A stretch of DNA of 51,409 nt from Phenylobacterium deserti (GTDB lineage Bacteria > Pseudomonadota > Alphaproteobacteria > Caulobacterales > Caulobacteraceae). The notes under the pieces were generated by a model that was given only the letters and a program-made list of their open reading frames with translations, had not been told where the DNA came from and made no database searches. The stretch lies in the NCBI GenBank assembly GCA_943332615.1, contig CALQQB010000026.1, forward strand, positions 1-51,409. Direction: 5' to 3'. Of this stretch, positions 32,372 through 41,090 are shown one piece after another. The stretch's first letter is position 1; every line of letters begins with the position of its first letter. A program made the translations under genes and the position numbers.

Positions 32372-33408
32372 GCGCCGCTCACGTCGAACTGGTCGCGGGG
32401 GCGGGCCGGGTCGGAGGAGATCAGGAAGCGCGCGCCGATCCGCTCGGCGAGCACGCGGCCCAAGGGCTCGGCGGCGGCGGCGATGGCGGGCGCGCAGGCC
32501 ACGGTCAGGCGCGCGCCCGGCTGGGCGGAGGCTTCGGCCTCGACGCGACGGATCAGCCGCTGGGCCAGGGCGCGGTCGTTCAGCGCGCCGTCCGAGCGGC
32601 GGAGTTGTTCCAGCACCGGGCGCGTGCGGCGGGGAATCGAGAGCTCCATCGTTCCGAATCGCCCGACGGGGCCGATGGAGACGCCCGGATTGTCGGGCGC
32701 GAACGCCAGCCGCGCGGCCGCCAGCAGCGCGTTACCGTCATGGCCACGGCCCACTAGGTCCATCACGACCAGCCCGCCCAGGCCCTTCAGGCGCAGCAGC
32801 CGGGCCGATTCGGTCAGCGCGGCGAGGTTGGCCTGCCGCGTGACGCGCTTGGCGTCCGCGCCCTTGCGCTCGCCCAGGTCGACATCGATGGCGGTGAGCG
32901 CCCGGGTGGGCTCGACAGCCAAGGTTCCGCCTCCGGGCAGCGGGTGGATTGTCTCCAGCGCCTCAGCCTCGGCCTCGTCGGCCATGGCGCGGGCCTCGCG
33001 CCCCTCCACCAGGCGGGCGTCGCGGGCGAACCCCTGGAGCACCTCGGCAAGGTCCGGCGGCGGGGCGACCAGGCGGGGCGCGCCCTCCCCCGCCCCGATC
33101 AGTCGGGCCACGGCCAGCTTACCCGCCCGCGGCTCGCTGCGGATCTCGATCTCCACCGCGCCGCCGCGTACCGGCCGCTCGTCCGGCTTGAACGGCAGGA
33201 TCGCCTCCAGGCCGTTCCCCAGGTCAAGGAAGGCCGTGCCGATGGCCGGCTCGACGCTGGCGATCCGGGCGACGAGGCGCGCGCCGAGCGCCAGTCGCGG
33301 ATCTTCGTCATCGCGACGGATCAGCAGGCGCTCGGGCCGATCATCGAGGGTCACCACCGCGCGGGTCTCGCCAACGCCGCGGTCTAGGAAGAGCCGGCGC
33401 GTACTCAT
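32368..33408 (-). CDS. short ribonuclease E/G family protein
   Basis: A 346-residue RNase E/G-type endonuclease. The N-terminal S1-like part is seen (RLVARIASVEPAIGTAFLDL, then EAILPF). The two catalytic aspartates are Asp175 in LTAIDVDLGE and Asp217 in GGLVVMDLVGRG, at the proper spacing. E. coli RNase G has 489 residues; here the C-terminal zinc-link CPxC motif and the region after it are absent, as in other short alphaproteobacterial forms that accompany a full RNase E elsewhere. It overlaps maf upstream and yacG downstream (ATGA), in a conserved maf-rng-yacG order. Confidence 0.9.
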   Translation of the reverse strand: MSTRRLFLDRGVGETRAVVTLDDRPERLLIRRDDEDPRLALGARLVARIASVEPAIGTAFLDLGNGLEAILPFKPDERPVRGGAVEIEIRSEPRAGKLAVARLIGAGEGAPRLVAPPPDLAEVLQGFARDARLVEGREARAMADEAEAEALETIHPLPGGGTLAVEPTRALTAIDVDLGERKGADAKRVTRQANLAALTESARLLRLKGLGGLVVMDLVGRGHDGNALLAAARLAFAPDNPGVSIGPVGRFGTMELSIPRRTRPVLEQLRRSDGALNDRALAQRLIRRVEAEASAQPGARLTVACAPAIAAAAEPLGRVLAERIGARFLISSDPARPRDQFDVSGA

Positions 33409-33986
33409 GGCCGGTAGCCCAGGCCGGTGAGCAGGTTCGAGGTCTCGTACAGCGGCAGGCCGACGACGCCGGAGTAGGACCCCTGCAGCGAGATCACCAG
33501 AGCCCCGGCCCGGCCCTGGATGGCATAGCCGCCAGCCTTCCCCTCCCCCTCACGGCACGCAAGGTAGGCATCAAGGTCGGCCTTTGAGAGGCGCTTGAAG
33601 TGGACCCGGGTCTCGACCAGCCGGCTCGCGACGCGGCCGTCCGGCGCCGCCACCGCGATGCCGGTCAGCACCCGGTGGGCGCGGCCTGAGAGCAGCTTGA
33701 GACAGGCGGCCACCTCGCTGGCGTCCGCGGCCTTTGGCAGCACGCGACGGCCCACCGCCACCACCGTATCCGCGGCCAGCACGAAGGCCCCCGGCTGGCG
33801 TGCAGCCACGCAGGCCGCCTTGGCCGACGCCAGGCGCAGCGCCAGCAGGCGCGGGGTCTCGTGGGGAACTTGAATCTCATCCAGATCGGCTGCGTCGATC
33901 TCGTCGGGCGTCATGCCGATCTGGCGCAGGAGATCGAGCCGCCGAGGGCTCGCGGAGGCCAGGACGAGGCGCGGCTTCGACGTCAA
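33405..33986 (-). CDS. maf: Maf-family nucleoside triphosphate pyrophosphatase
   Basis: A 193-residue protein, normal length. LVLASASPRRLDLLRQIG is the N-terminal signature, VLAADTVVAVGRRVLPKAAD the central motif with the catalytic Asp, and YAIQGRAGALVISLQGSYSG the C-terminal motif. Maf proteins hydrolyse non-canonical or unmodified NTPs (dTTP/UTP or m7GTP) and affect cell division when overproduced. The stop overlaps the start of the RNase G-type gene; infA lies 18 bases upstream, as usual in Caulobacter relatives. Confidence 0.95.
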   Translation of the reverse strand: MTSKPRLVLASASPRRLDLLRQIGMTPDEIDAADLDEIQVPHETPRLLALRLASAKAACVAARQPGAFVLAADTVVAVGRRVLPKAADASEVAACLKLLSGRAHRVLTGIAVAAPDGRVASRLVETRVHFKRLSKADLDAYLACREGEGKAGGYAIQGRAGALVISLQGSYSGVVGLPLYETSNLLTGLGYRP

Positions 33987-34004
33987 GTCAGCGTCTCTGC
34001 CACC

Positions 34005-34223
34005 CTAGCGGACGCGGAAGGTGATGCGGCCCTTGGTCAGGTCGTAGGGCGTCATTTCCACCAGCACCTTGTCACCGGCGGAAACCCGAATGCGGTTCTT
34101 GCGCATCTTGCCGGCGGTGTGGGCGATAATCTCGTGGTCGTTCTCGAGCTTCACGCGAAATGTGGCGTTCGGCAGCACTTCGCTGACCGTGCCCGGAAAT
34201 TCCAACAGTTCTTCTTTGGCCAT
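34005..34223 (-). CDS. infA: translation initiation factor IF-1
   Basis: A 72-residue protein, exact IF-1 length, starting at ATG 34223 ([20 protein letters not shown]). The frame is open further upstream but that part is not IF-1. [20 protein letters not shown] then [20 protein letters not shown] then [10 protein letters not shown] is the complete OB fold. It binds the A site of the 30S subunit during initiation. Upstream in the same direction is the phosphatase gene and downstream maf. Confidence 0.98.
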   Translation of the reverse strand: MAKEELLEFPGTVSEVLPNATFRVKLENDHEIIAHTAGKMRKNRIRVSAGDKVLVEMTPYDLTKGRITFRVR

Positions 34224-34343
34224 GCGGCTCCCTGATCCTTCGACGATGTCACATACGACGGCGGCCCGCGCCACCTGGCTGCGAGCCGCTATCTGCGTGG
34301 GGGCATATAGCGCATCGAGGGTGATCAGGTCGATGGTCCGTGC

Positions 34344-34811
34344 TCACGCGCCGAATCGAGCGCGAATCCGGGTGATCAGGCCATCGCGCACCTGGCGATA
34401 GGCCTCCAGCCGCTGTTCCCGCGTCCCCTCGGTCAGGCTGGGGTCAAGGGTGGGCCAGTACTCGATGTCGGCGGACCGGCCACGGGCGATCTCCACCGCG
34501 CGGTGCTGGGCCTGGGGGGTCAGCGAGATCACCAGGTCGAAGGAATCATCCTCCAGGTCGTCAAATATCTTGCAGCGGTGCCGCGTAAGATCCACGCCCA
34601 GTTCCTTCATCACCTCGGCGGCCAGGGGATCGACCTCCATGTCGTCGGTGTCAGGGTCGTGCACGCCGCGCCGCAGGCCGCAGCTATCGACGAAGATGGA
34701 GGTGCCGATGATGTGCTTCAGCAGCGACTCGGCCATCGGCGAGCGCACCTGATTGTAGGTGCAACAGAACAGCACCGCGTCGGGCAACCGTCCTCCAGAG
34801 GGTGTGCTCAT
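34344..34811 (-). CDS. low-molecular-weight phosphotyrosine phosphatase family protein
   Basis: A 155-residue protein with the P-loop CTYNQVRSPM: nucleophile Cys17 and Arg23 (C-x5-R), preceded by VLFC. YWPTLDPSL near the C-terminus holds the general-acid Asp. It could dephosphorylate tyrosine or, like ArsC-type relatives, reduce arsenate; the LMW-PTP form of the loop and the neighbours favour a phosphatase. In Caulobacter relatives it always sits between UPF0262 and infA. It follows UPF0262 by 6 bases. Confidence 0.9.
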   Translation of the reverse strand: MSTPSGGRLPDAVLFCCTYNQVRSPMAESLLKHIIGTSIFVDSCGLRRGVHDPDTDDMEVDPLAAEVMKELGVDLTRHRCKIFDDLEDDSFDLVISLTPQAQHRAVEIARGRSADIEYWPTLDPSLTEGTREQRLEAYRQVRDGLITRIRARFGA

Positions 34812-34817
34812 GCGCCG

Positions 34818-35297
34818 TCAGCCCCGGTAATGCAGGGCGCAGATCAGGGTGAAGAGCCGGCGCGAGGTGTCCACGTCGGTGGCGATCTTCCCGTCCAGCC
34901 GACGGCGCAGCAGCTCCGACGCCTCGTTGTGCAGGCCGCGCCGGCCCATATCCAGGGCCTCGATCTGCTGCGGGGTCGAGTTGCGGATGGCCTGATAGTA
35001 GCTATCGCAGATCATGAAATAGTCCTTGATCAGCGTGCGGAACGGCGACAGCGACAGGATGTGCCGCCGCTCGTAGCTGGGCCCGCGGATATCCATCAGC
35101 AGCCGGTTCTCCAGCAGCCCCATCCGTAGGTCGTAGGGACCACCCTCCGCGCCCGCTGGAAAGAAGTAGTTGTCCTCGATCAGGTCGAAGATCGCGATCT
35201 GGCGTTCCTGCTCCTGGTCGCGCGAAACCGCCGCGAGCGACTCTTCGTCGAGCTCGACAGACTGCAACCGGTGGGTCTTTTGCGCATCTTGGGACAT
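34818..35297 (-). CDS. UPF0262 family protein
   Basis: A 159-residue protein from ATG 35297, giving the usual UPF0262 length; 19 more codons are open upstream. Characteristic segments are RQIAIFDLIEDNYFFP, then GPYDLRMGLLENRLLMDI, then HILSLSPFRTLIKDYFMICD, then YYQAIRNSTPQQIEALDMGR. Function is unknown. The family is limited to alphaproteobacteria and sits next to hisD and the LMW phosphatase in this order, which supports the assignment. Confidence 0.93.
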   Translation of the reverse strand: MSQDAQKTHRLQSVELDEESLAAVSRDQEQERQIAIFDLIEDNYFFPAGAEGGPYDLRMGLLENRLLMDIRGPSYERRHILSLSPFRTLIKDYFMICDSYYQAIRNSTPQQIEALDMGRRGLHNEASELLRRRLDGKIATDVDTSRRLFTLICALHYRG

Positions 35298-35372
35298 GGC
35301 TTCGTGGCTGAGCTTTATTGCAATCCGGGGGGCCGCGTCATCCCGCTGTGTCACAGCAATGGCTCAGATACG

Positions 35373-35403
35373 AAAAAACGCCCGGCGCGGGGGGCGCCGG
35401 GCG
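35373..35403 (-). terminator. terminator of the glycine-zipper/SH3 gene
   Basis: A perfect 10-bp stem, CGCCCGGCGC (35379-35388) with GCGCCGGGCG (35394-35403) and a G5 loop. On the minus strand it is followed by TTTTTT (35378-35373). It closes the gene ending at 35433. Confidence 0.9.
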
Positions 35404-35432
35404 TCTCATTCAAAGGCTGGAACGACCCGCCG

Positions 35433-36008
35433 TCAGTTGCCGGCGTAGCGTTGACCAGCGGGCCTGACGAAGTCGTTGCGGACATAGCCGACGCCGACGC
35501 CGTTCTGGCCGACCAGGATCCAGTCGCTGCCCCGGACCTGGGCCATCGCCTGGAACCGCTCGCCGGCCTGCAGGCGGCCGACACGGCCCGAGTTGGTGGT
35601 CGGCGCGGCCCGCAGGTTCACGCCGGTCTCGGCCACGAAGGTCCGGCCCACGCGGCTGTAGCTGGCCGGCGAGATCGCCGAGGACAGGCGGTAGCCGCCG
35701 TGCTTGTAGGTCGCCGACCCGTTGTCGGTGCGCTGGGCGCGGTCCTTCTGCGCCTCGCAGCCGATCGCCGAGCCGGCGGCGGCGCCCAGGGCGGCGCCGG
35801 CCACGGTCTCACCCGTGGCGTGGCGCCCGCCGACTGCGTGGCCCAGCAGGCCGCCCGCGATGGCGCCGATCACCGCCCCGCCCTCCTGCTTGCCGCCGGT
35901 CGCCGAACAGCTGGTGACCCCGGCGCTGGCGCTGGTCGCTGCGCCGAAGGCCAGGGCCCCGGCAAGCAGGGCAGCGGTCAGGCTGGTCTTGGTCATGGAA
36001 TTACGCAT
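35433..36008 (-). CDS. exported glycine-zipper and SH3-domain protein
   Basis: A 191-residue envelope protein from ATG 36008 (GGAG eight bases upstream). After a signal peptide (LTAALLAGALAFGAATSASA) comes a glycine zipper (GGAVIGAIAGGLLGHAVGG then GETVAGAALGAAAGSAIG) of the 17-kDa antigen/Rick type, then an SH3-like domain (GVNLRAAPTTNSGRVGRLQA, then DWILVGQNGVGVGYVRNDFV). SH3b domains bind cell-wall material. It stands between hisD and UPF0262 with its own strong terminator, so it interrupts the otherwise conserved run as an independent unit. Confidence 0.87.
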   Translation of the reverse strand: MRNSMTKTSLTAALLAGALAFGAATSASAGVTSCSATGGKQEGGAVIGAIAGGLLGHAVGGRHATGETVAGAALGAAAGSAIGCEAQKDRAQRTDNGSATYKHGGYRLSSAISPASYSRVGRTFVAETGVNLRAAPTTNSGRVGRLQAGERFQAMAQVRGSDWILVGQNGVGVGYVRNDFVRPAGQRYAGN

Positions 36009-36098
36009 TGGAAGTCTCCGTCTCTCTAGGGTCATATCGTGGGATGGTTTTAGGGGTGTCAGCCTGAACGCCCTCGGAGGCCGGCTGACAGGAACGGT

Positions 36099-36242
36099 TC
36101 AGGTTTCGACAGCCGCCGCCCCGTCGAACATGCGCCGCAACCGCCAGATCAGGCCGCCGGCGATCAGCTGCTCGGCCAGGCTGGGTTTCACGGCGGCGTC
36201 AGCGGGCGCGGTGGTCGTTGTCAGATCACAGATTTGGGGCAC
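36099..36242 (-). CDS. possible 47-residue protein after hisD
   Basis: A short open frame, GTG 36242 to TGA, about 40 bases past hisD in the same direction. It has protein-like composition: DLTTTTAPADAAVKPSLAEQ then LIAGGLIWRLRRMFDGAAAV, with one amphipathic or membrane-associated helix and a basic patch. There is no good ribosome site. It may be a real small membrane-associated protein or chance; reported because the space between hisD and the SH3 gene is otherwise unexplained. Confidence 0.3.
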   Translation of the reverse strand: MPQICDLTTTTAPADAAVKPSLAEQLIAGGLIWRLRRMFDGAAAVET

Positions 36243-36281
36243 GAGCAGCAAACGCCCATGCCACGGCCAAGGTTCCGGCCG

Positions 36282-37568
36282 CTATCGGCTCTGCATCAAC
36301 CGGATGGCGGCTGAGCGGGCGTGCGCGGGCAGGCCCTCGGCCTCGGCCAGCGCGATCGTCGGGGGCCCAAGGATCGCAAACGCCGCGGCGTCGCACTTCA
36401 CAATCGAGGTGCGCTTGAGGAAATCGTAAAGTGACAGGCCGGAGGAGAAGCGCGCGGCGCGGCTGGTGGGCAGCACGTGATTGGAGCCCGCCACATAGTC
36501 GCCGATCGCCTCCGGCGCGTGGCGGCCCAGGAAGATGGCGCCGGCGTGCCGCACGCGGTCGGCCAGACGCTCTGGATCGTCCATCGCGAACTCGACGTGC
36601 TCCGGCGCGATCAGATCGACCAGCCCCGGCGAGGCGTCGAGCGGCGCGATCACCACCGCCCCGTGGTCGCGCCAGGACGCCCGGGCGTCCTGGCCGGTCG
36701 CCAGGGTCTTCAGCTGCGATTCGACGGCGGCCTCGACCCTGGCCGCGAACGCCGCATCGTCGGTGATCAAGATGGATTGGGCGGCCGGGTCGTGCTCGGC
36801 CTGTGACAGCAGGTCGGCGGCGATCCACTCGGGGTCGTTGCTCGCGTCGGCCACGACAACGATCTCCGAAGGCCCGGCCAGAGCGTCAATGCCGACCACC
36901 CCATAGACGCGCCGCTTGGCCGCCGTGACGAAGGCGTTGCCGGGCCCCACGATCTTGTCCACCGGGCGAATCGGCCCCGCGCCATAGGCCAGCGCCGCCA
37001 CCGCCTGGGCGCCGCCAACCCGCCAGATCTCGCTGACACCGGCCTCTTGCGCCGCCGCCAGCACCGCGGGCTGCAGCCGCCCGGGCGGCGTGACCATGGC
37101 GATCCGCCCGACGCCCGCCGCCGCCGCGGGCACGGCGTTCATCAGCACCGTCGAGGGGTAGGCCGCGCGCCCCCCCGGAACATAGATCCCGACCGACTCC
37201 AGCGGCGTCCAGCGCCAGCCCAGCTCAACCCCGGTCTCGTCCGTGAACCGCAGATCCGCCGGCCGTTGGCGCTCGTGATAGGCGCGGATCCGACGCGCGG
37301 CGAAGGCGATCGCCTCGCGCACGTCCGCGTGGCAGGCCGCCGCGCCCTCGGCGATTTCTTCAGCGCTGACCCGGATCGTCGCCTCGGTCAGCTCGACCTT
37401 GTCGAACGTCTTGGCCAACCGCAGCAGCGCCGCGAGGCCTTCCGCCCGCACAGCCGCCAAGATGTCGCGCACGACCGCATCCACGTCCTCCGGCGTCTCG
37501 CGGCGTTCGCCCACGAAGGCGGAGAAAGCGGCCTCGAAGCCGGGATCGTCAAAGTTGAAGCGTCGCAT
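36282..37568 (-). CDS. hisD: histidinol dehydrogenase
   Basis: A 428-residue enzyme, normal HisD length. VELGWRWTPLESVGIYVPGG then RAAYPSTVLMNAVPAAAAGV is the N-terminal signature, RVGGAQAVAALAYGAGPI, PVDKIVGPGNAFVTAAKRRV and IDALAGPSEIVVVADASNDP are the central substrate and NAD motifs, and the His/Glu pairs of the zinc site are in LIAPEHVEF and GSNHVLPTSRAARFSSGL. It oxidises L-histidinol to histidine in two steps. It is 45 bases downstream of the DUF2948 gene, in the conserved murA-DUF2948-hisD order. Confidence 0.97.
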   Translation of the reverse strand: MRRFNFDDPGFEAAFSAFVGERRETPEDVDAVVRDILAAVRAEGLAALLRLAKTFDKVELTEATIRVSAEEIAEGAAACHADVREAIAFAARRIRAYHERQRPADLRFTDETGVELGWRWTPLESVGIYVPGGRAAYPSTVLMNAVPAAAAGVGRIAMVTPPGRLQPAVLAAAQEAGVSEIWRVGGAQAVAALAYGAGPIRPVDKIVGPGNAFVTAAKRRVYGVVGIDALAGPSEIVVVADASNDPEWIAADLLSQAEHDPAAQSILITDDAAFAARVEAAVESQLKTLATGQDARASWRDHGAVVIAPLDASPGLVDLIAPEHVEFAMDDPERLADRVRHAGAIFLGRHAPEAIGDYVAGSNHVLPTSRAARFSSGLSLYDFLKRTSIVKCDAAAFAILGPPTIALAEAEGLPAHARSAAIRLMQSR

Positions 37569-37613
37569 GGCGGGCGCTCTATTAGCGGCGCGGCGCCCTT
37601 ATGGCCATGCGGT

Positions 37614-38039
37614 TCAGGCGTCGTGGGCCGGTTCGCGCGGCGTGGGCCAGGGCTCGGAGATATCCGCCAGCACGGCATCGACGCACTCGATCTGCACCCG
37701 CAGATCGCCGCCGCCGGCGAAACTCAGCGTCAACAGCCCGCCCGGCGCCTCCTGCGGCTCGAAGCCGATCGTCAGCAGCTCCAGCACCCCGTCGGGCCGG
37801 TCCCGGCGAATCTTGCGCGCCTGCACGCTCAGCACGCCGCCCAGTTGCAGGGCGGACCGCACCCGCTGCCGCGCGCCAGCTTCCCAGCGGAACCGGTTGA
37901 ACGCGATCGTCAGCCGCCGGGCCTTGGCCTCGAAGACGATGTCGCCCACCTTCGCCACCGCGTCCTGCAGGGCGGCCGAGATCACGGCCAGGTCGTCCTG
38001 GTCCTCGGCGAGCAGTTGCAGGCGCGCGGGCTTGGCCAC
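37614..38039 (-). CDS. DUF2948 family protein
   Basis: A 141-residue protein from GTG 38039, whose first base is the last base of the murA stop (TAGTG); the longer frame runs into murA. The core is PARLQLLAEDQDDLAVISAA then LQDAVAKVGDIVFEAKARRL then TIAFNRFRWEAG, with the C-terminus GGDLRVQIECVDAVLADISE. This is the alphaproteobacterial DUF2948 family, always between murA and hisD; its function is unknown. No signal peptide or membrane segment. Confidence 0.92.
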   Translation of the reverse strand: MAKPARLQLLAEDQDDLAVISAALQDAVAKVGDIVFEAKARRLTIAFNRFRWEAGARQRVRSALQLGGVLSVQARKIRRDRPDGVLELLTIGFEPQEAPGGLLTLSFAGGGDLRVQIECVDAVLADISEPWPTPREPAHDA

Positions 38040-39331
38040 TACTCGACCTCTTCCTCGCCATCGCCCTTCAGGCGACGCACCTGCGCCCCGCAGGCGCACA
38101 GCTTCTCCTCAAGGCGTTCGAAACCCCGGTCCAGGTGGTAGACGCGGTTCACGACCGTCTCGCCCTGCGCCGCCAGACCGGCGATCACCAGGCTCACCGA
38201 GGCGCGAAGGTCGGTGGCCATGACTTGGGCGCCCTCCAGCGAGGCGACGCCCCGCACCCGCGCCTCGCCGCCGTGGACGGAGATGTCCGCGCCCAGCCGC
38301 GCCAGTTCCGGCACGTGCATGAAGCGGTTCTCGAAAATCGTCTCCCGGAACACGCTCTCGCCATCGGCCAGCGTCATCAGCGCCATGAACTGCGCCTGCA
38401 GGTCGGTGGCGAAGCCGGGATACTGCTCCGTGGTGATCTCCACCGCGTTCAGCCGCGCCCCGTTGCGCTTTATCGTCAGGCCATCGCTATGGGGGGTCAC
38501 ATCGACCCCCGCCTCGACCATCTTGTCGAGCAGGGCCTGGATGAAGTCGCTCCGCGTCCGGGTCAGCCGTACCTCGCCGCCGGCGATCGCCGCCGCCATC
38601 GCGTAGGTGCCGGTCTCGATCCGATCCGGGACCACCGCATGGGTCGTGCCCGACAGGCGGCTTACGCCCTGGATATGGATGGTGCGGGTGCCCGCGCCGC
38701 TGACCTTCGCACCCATGGCGTTGAGGCAGTCGGCCAGGTCGGCCAGTTCCGGCTCGGCCGCCGCGTTCTCCAGCACCGTGTCGCCGTGCGCCAGCACCGC
38801 CGCCAGCATGGCATGCTCGGTGGCTCCCACCGAGTTGAACGGAAAGTCGATCACCGCGCCCTGCAGGCCCCGCGGCGCCTGGGCGTAGACGTAGCCCTCG
38901 TGCAGGTCGATCTTGGCCCCAAGGGCCTCCAGCGCCTTCAAGTGCAGGTCCACCGGCCGCGCGCCGATGCTGCAACCGCCCGGCAGCGACACCTTGGCCT
39001 GGCCGTTCCGCGCCAGCAGCGGCCCCAGCACGTTGAACGAGGCCCGCATCTGGCGGACCAGCTCGTAGGGCGCGAAGCCGCTGACGATCTCGCGCGTGGT
39101 CAGCAGGGTCTCCGGGCCGTCCGGCCCCTCCGACTCCACGACCTCCGCGCCCAGCCGCGCCAGCAGCTTGCCCAGGAACCGGGTGTCGGCCAGCCGGGGC
39201 ATGTTGGTCAGCCGCAGCGGTTCGTCGGTCAGCAGGCTCGCCGCCATCAGCTTGATGGCCGAGTTCTTGGCGCCGCTGATGGGGATTTCTCCCTGCAGCC
39301 GCGCGCCGCCGGTAATGGCGATGCGGTCCAA
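38039..39331 (-). CDS. murA: UDP-N-acetylglucosamine 1-carboxyvinyltransferase
   Basis: A 430-residue EPSP-type transferase. Lys22-Asn23 in GAKNSAIK and the catalytic Cys120 in [16 protein letters not shown] are present, so the enzyme should be fosfomycin-sensitive. [20 protein letters not shown] and the C-terminal [20 protein letters not shown] further identify MurA. It adds enolpyruvate to UDP-GlcNAc, the first committed step of peptidoglycan synthesis. It leads the run murA-DUF2948-hisD; the DUF2948 start overlaps its stop. Confidence 0.98.
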   Translation of the reverse strand: MDRIAITGGARLQGEIPISGAKNSAIKLMAASLLTDEPLRLTNMPRLADTRFLGKLLARLGAEVVESEGPDGPETLLTTREIVSGFAPYELVRQMRASFNVLGPLLARNGQAKVSLPGGCSIGARPVDLHLKALEALGAKIDLHEGYVYAQAPRGLQGAVIDFPFNSVGATEHAMLAAVLAHGDTVLENAAAEPELADLADCLNAMGAKVSGAGTRTIHIQGVSRLSGTTHAVVPDRIETGTYAMAAAIAGGEVRLTRTRSDFIQALLDKMVEAGVDVTPHSDGLTIKRNGARLNAVEITTEQYPGFATDLQAQFMALMTLADGESVFRETIFENRFMHVPELARLGADISVHGGEARVRGVASLEGAQVMATDLRASVSLVIAGLAAQGETVVNRVYHLDRGFERLEEKLCACGAQVRRLKGDGEEEVE

Positions 39332-39429
39332 TCGGTATCCTTCGAAACAAAACGGGGCGAAGCAAACGTGGCCGCGTCGCGGCGCTCTCGACCGCTATCT
39401 AGCGTGGGCGCCGCTGACCCGCCAAGCGG

Positions 39430-39576
39430 TCAATCCGTGGAGGTTTCTTGCGCCTTTGGCGCCGAAGGCGCGCCGGTCGCGGCCTTGCGCCGCCGCAGGT
39501 TGGCCCGCAGCGCCTGGGCGAGCTTCGCCTCCCGGGATTCGGCCGGCGCCTTGCGATCCTCGTCCCGGTCGGTCAT
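39430..39576 (-). CDS. short basic protein upstream of murA
   Basis: A 48-residue protein: MTDRDEDRKAPAESREAKLA then QALRANLRRRKAATGAPSAP and a short Ser/Thr tail. The LAQALRANLRRRKAA segment is a strongly basic amphipathic helix. Similar very short proteins (acidic start, then L-ALRANLxRRK) are frequently seen upstream of murA-like genes in alphaproteobacteria, which I recall as a pattern but could not check. It precedes murA by 98 bases in the same direction. Function unknown. Confidence 0.65.
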   Translation of the reverse strand: MTDRDEDRKAPAESREAKLAQALRANLRRRKAATGAPSAPKAQETSTD

Positions 39577-39662
39577 CGCCCTGGGGTGCGGCGAGGCGAC
39601 CGATCCGTCAAGCCGATTAAGGCTTCACGACACCGCCTGCGCCCGCTATACGCCCCGCCTTC

Positions 39663-39737
<75 letters not shown>

Positions 39738-39740
39738 GCC

Positions 39741-39779
39741 AGGAGAGTCCGGAGACCGCTCCGGGCTCTCCTGTCCTTT
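39741..39779 (+). terminator. hairpin terminator after tRNA-Thr
   Basis: AGGAGAG-T-CCGGAG (39741-39754) pairs with CTCCGG-G-CTCTCCT (39759-39772), one T-G step, loop ACCG, followed by GTCCTTTG. It ends tRNA-Thr transcription and may also stop the opposing phage transcript. Confidence 0.75.
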
Positions 39780-39796
39780 GACAAACTCCAATCATC

Positions 39797-40075
39797 TCAG
39801 CCGCCGCGCGGCGCCAGGTCGTCGTGGGCCAGGACCAGCGCTGGCCGGGCTGCCTCCAAGCGGCTCACCCGCGCCGAGTTGGCGCTCCAGACCTGAGCCA
39901 GCGCCCACGCCAGCAACGCCGCGGCCACGCCCCACGACCGCGCCTTCAGCCCCTCCACCGCCTGCAGGGTCGATCTGGCCGTGGCCCGGATCTCGGTGAG
40001 CCGCTCTTCACAGCGCGCCTCATGGTCCGCGACCCGCTGCTCCAGCGCGCTGAGCCGTTCCGAGGGCATCGCCAT
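39797..40075 (-). CDS. XhlA/holin-like membrane protein of the prophage
   Basis: A 92-residue protein. Residues 1-42 form a coiled coil (RLSALEQRVADHEARCEERL then TEIRATARSTLQAVEGLKAR), followed by one membrane helix (SWGVAAALLAWALAQVW) and a short tail. This is the layout of haemolysin XhlA and related phage lysis-accessory proteins, encoded near holin and endolysin genes. The ATG overlaps the stop of the preceding gene (TGATG). It is the last phage gene before tRNA-Thr. No endolysin gene is visible next to it. Confidence 0.65.
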   Translation of the reverse strand: MAMPSERLSALEQRVADHEARCEERLTEIRATARSTLQAVEGLKARSWGVAAALLAWALAQVWSANSARVSRLEAARPALVLAHDDLAPRGG

Positions 40076-41055
40076 CAGCCCGTGTACCCACCGGATACAC
40101 TGGCGCCGACCTTGGTTTCCTTCCGGTCGACCGTCTCCGCCGAAGCGCCCTGCTCGTTCTGGCCGACGAACAGATTGATCGGCAGGCCGCTCAGCATGGC
40201 GACCAGTTGTTGGGTCGAGGTCACGCCGGCATTGCGGGCCGCATTGTCGATCCCCCGCAGGGCGCCGCCGACGCCGGACTGGGTGGCGATGTTGGCGCGC
40301 GCGTTGTCCTCGTGCGCATTGGACAGCTGGTAGAGCTGGTTGGCCGCCTGCAGCTGCTGCTGCTGGCCCTGCAATCCGAATCCCACCTTCTGGCCTCGGT
40401 CCTGCAGGGCGATCTCGGCGTTGGAAATCCGCGCCTGGGTCGCGCGGCCGGCGTCTCCCGCCGCCGCGTTCAGCGCGGTCTCGTAACCCCGCGACCGCAG
40501 GCCGGACAGCGTCGCTGCGCGGGCCCGCGACAGCTCGCCCTCCGTCAGGCTCTGGGTCAGCGCCGCCCCGGACCCGCCGAACGCGCCGGATCCCGCCAGG
40601 TCCAGCGCCTGCCGCGCCCGCACTTGGCCCGCCTGGCTGTCGAAATCAGCCGCCGAGGCGTCCACCACCTGGTCCAGGTAAGGATTCAGATAGGCGCCGA
40701 CATGGTTGGACGCCTTCCCGCCCGACGAGAACGGCGTGTCGGCGCTCATGTAAGGATCGAGCCACGAGGTCCTGGCCGCCCCCCGCGTCAGGTCAGCCGC
40801 GCCGTCATAGTTGAAATCATAGCCGCCCAGACCCGCCGCGCCATCGGCGGCCCGGGTCTCGAGGGAATGGGCCGGCGCCACCAGGCCTTGCGGATCCTGC
40901 TCGACCAAACCGCCGACGCGACCCGCGACGCCCTGCGTGAGGGATGACGCCCACTCCGGCACGATCGGCGTGCTGGTCTTTGTGAACGTGCCGTTGGTTT
41001 TCGTCGTCGATTTGGTCTTCTCGATGTTGCCAGAGGCATTGAGTGAAAAGGGCAA
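40075..41055 (-). CDS. phage virion protein of unknown role (possible ejection protein)
   Basis: A 326-residue protein from TTG 41055, which has GAGGAG six bases upstream; the longer open frame is chance sequence. It starts PFSLNASGNIEKTKSTTKTN, then has Ala/Gln-rich helical sequence: QVRARQALDLAGSGAFGGSG, then LQGQQQQLQAANQLYQLSNA. Such Ala/Gln/Ser-rich helical proteins after gp10-like genes are often DNA-ejection or tail components of short-tailed phages, but I see no decisive motif. It sits between gp10-like and the holin-like gene with gaps of 35 and 0 bases. Confidence 0.6.
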   Translation of the reverse strand: MPFSLNASGNIEKTKSTTKTNGTFTKTSTPIVPEWASSLTQGVAGRVGGLVEQDPQGLVAPAHSLETRAADGAAGLGGYDFNYDGAADLTRGAARTSWLDPYMSADTPFSSGGKASNHVGAYLNPYLDQVVDASAADFDSQAGQVRARQALDLAGSGAFGGSGAALTQSLTEGELSRARAATLSGLRSRGYETALNAAAGDAGRATQARISNAEIALQDRGQKVGFGLQGQQQQLQAANQLYQLSNAHEDNARANIATQSGVGGALRGIDNAARNAGVTSTQQLVAMLSGLPINLFVGQNEQGASAETVDRKETKVGASVSGGYTG

Positions 41056-41090
41056 TTCGGTCTCCTCGATTTGCGGTTTTTGAAGGCGCG

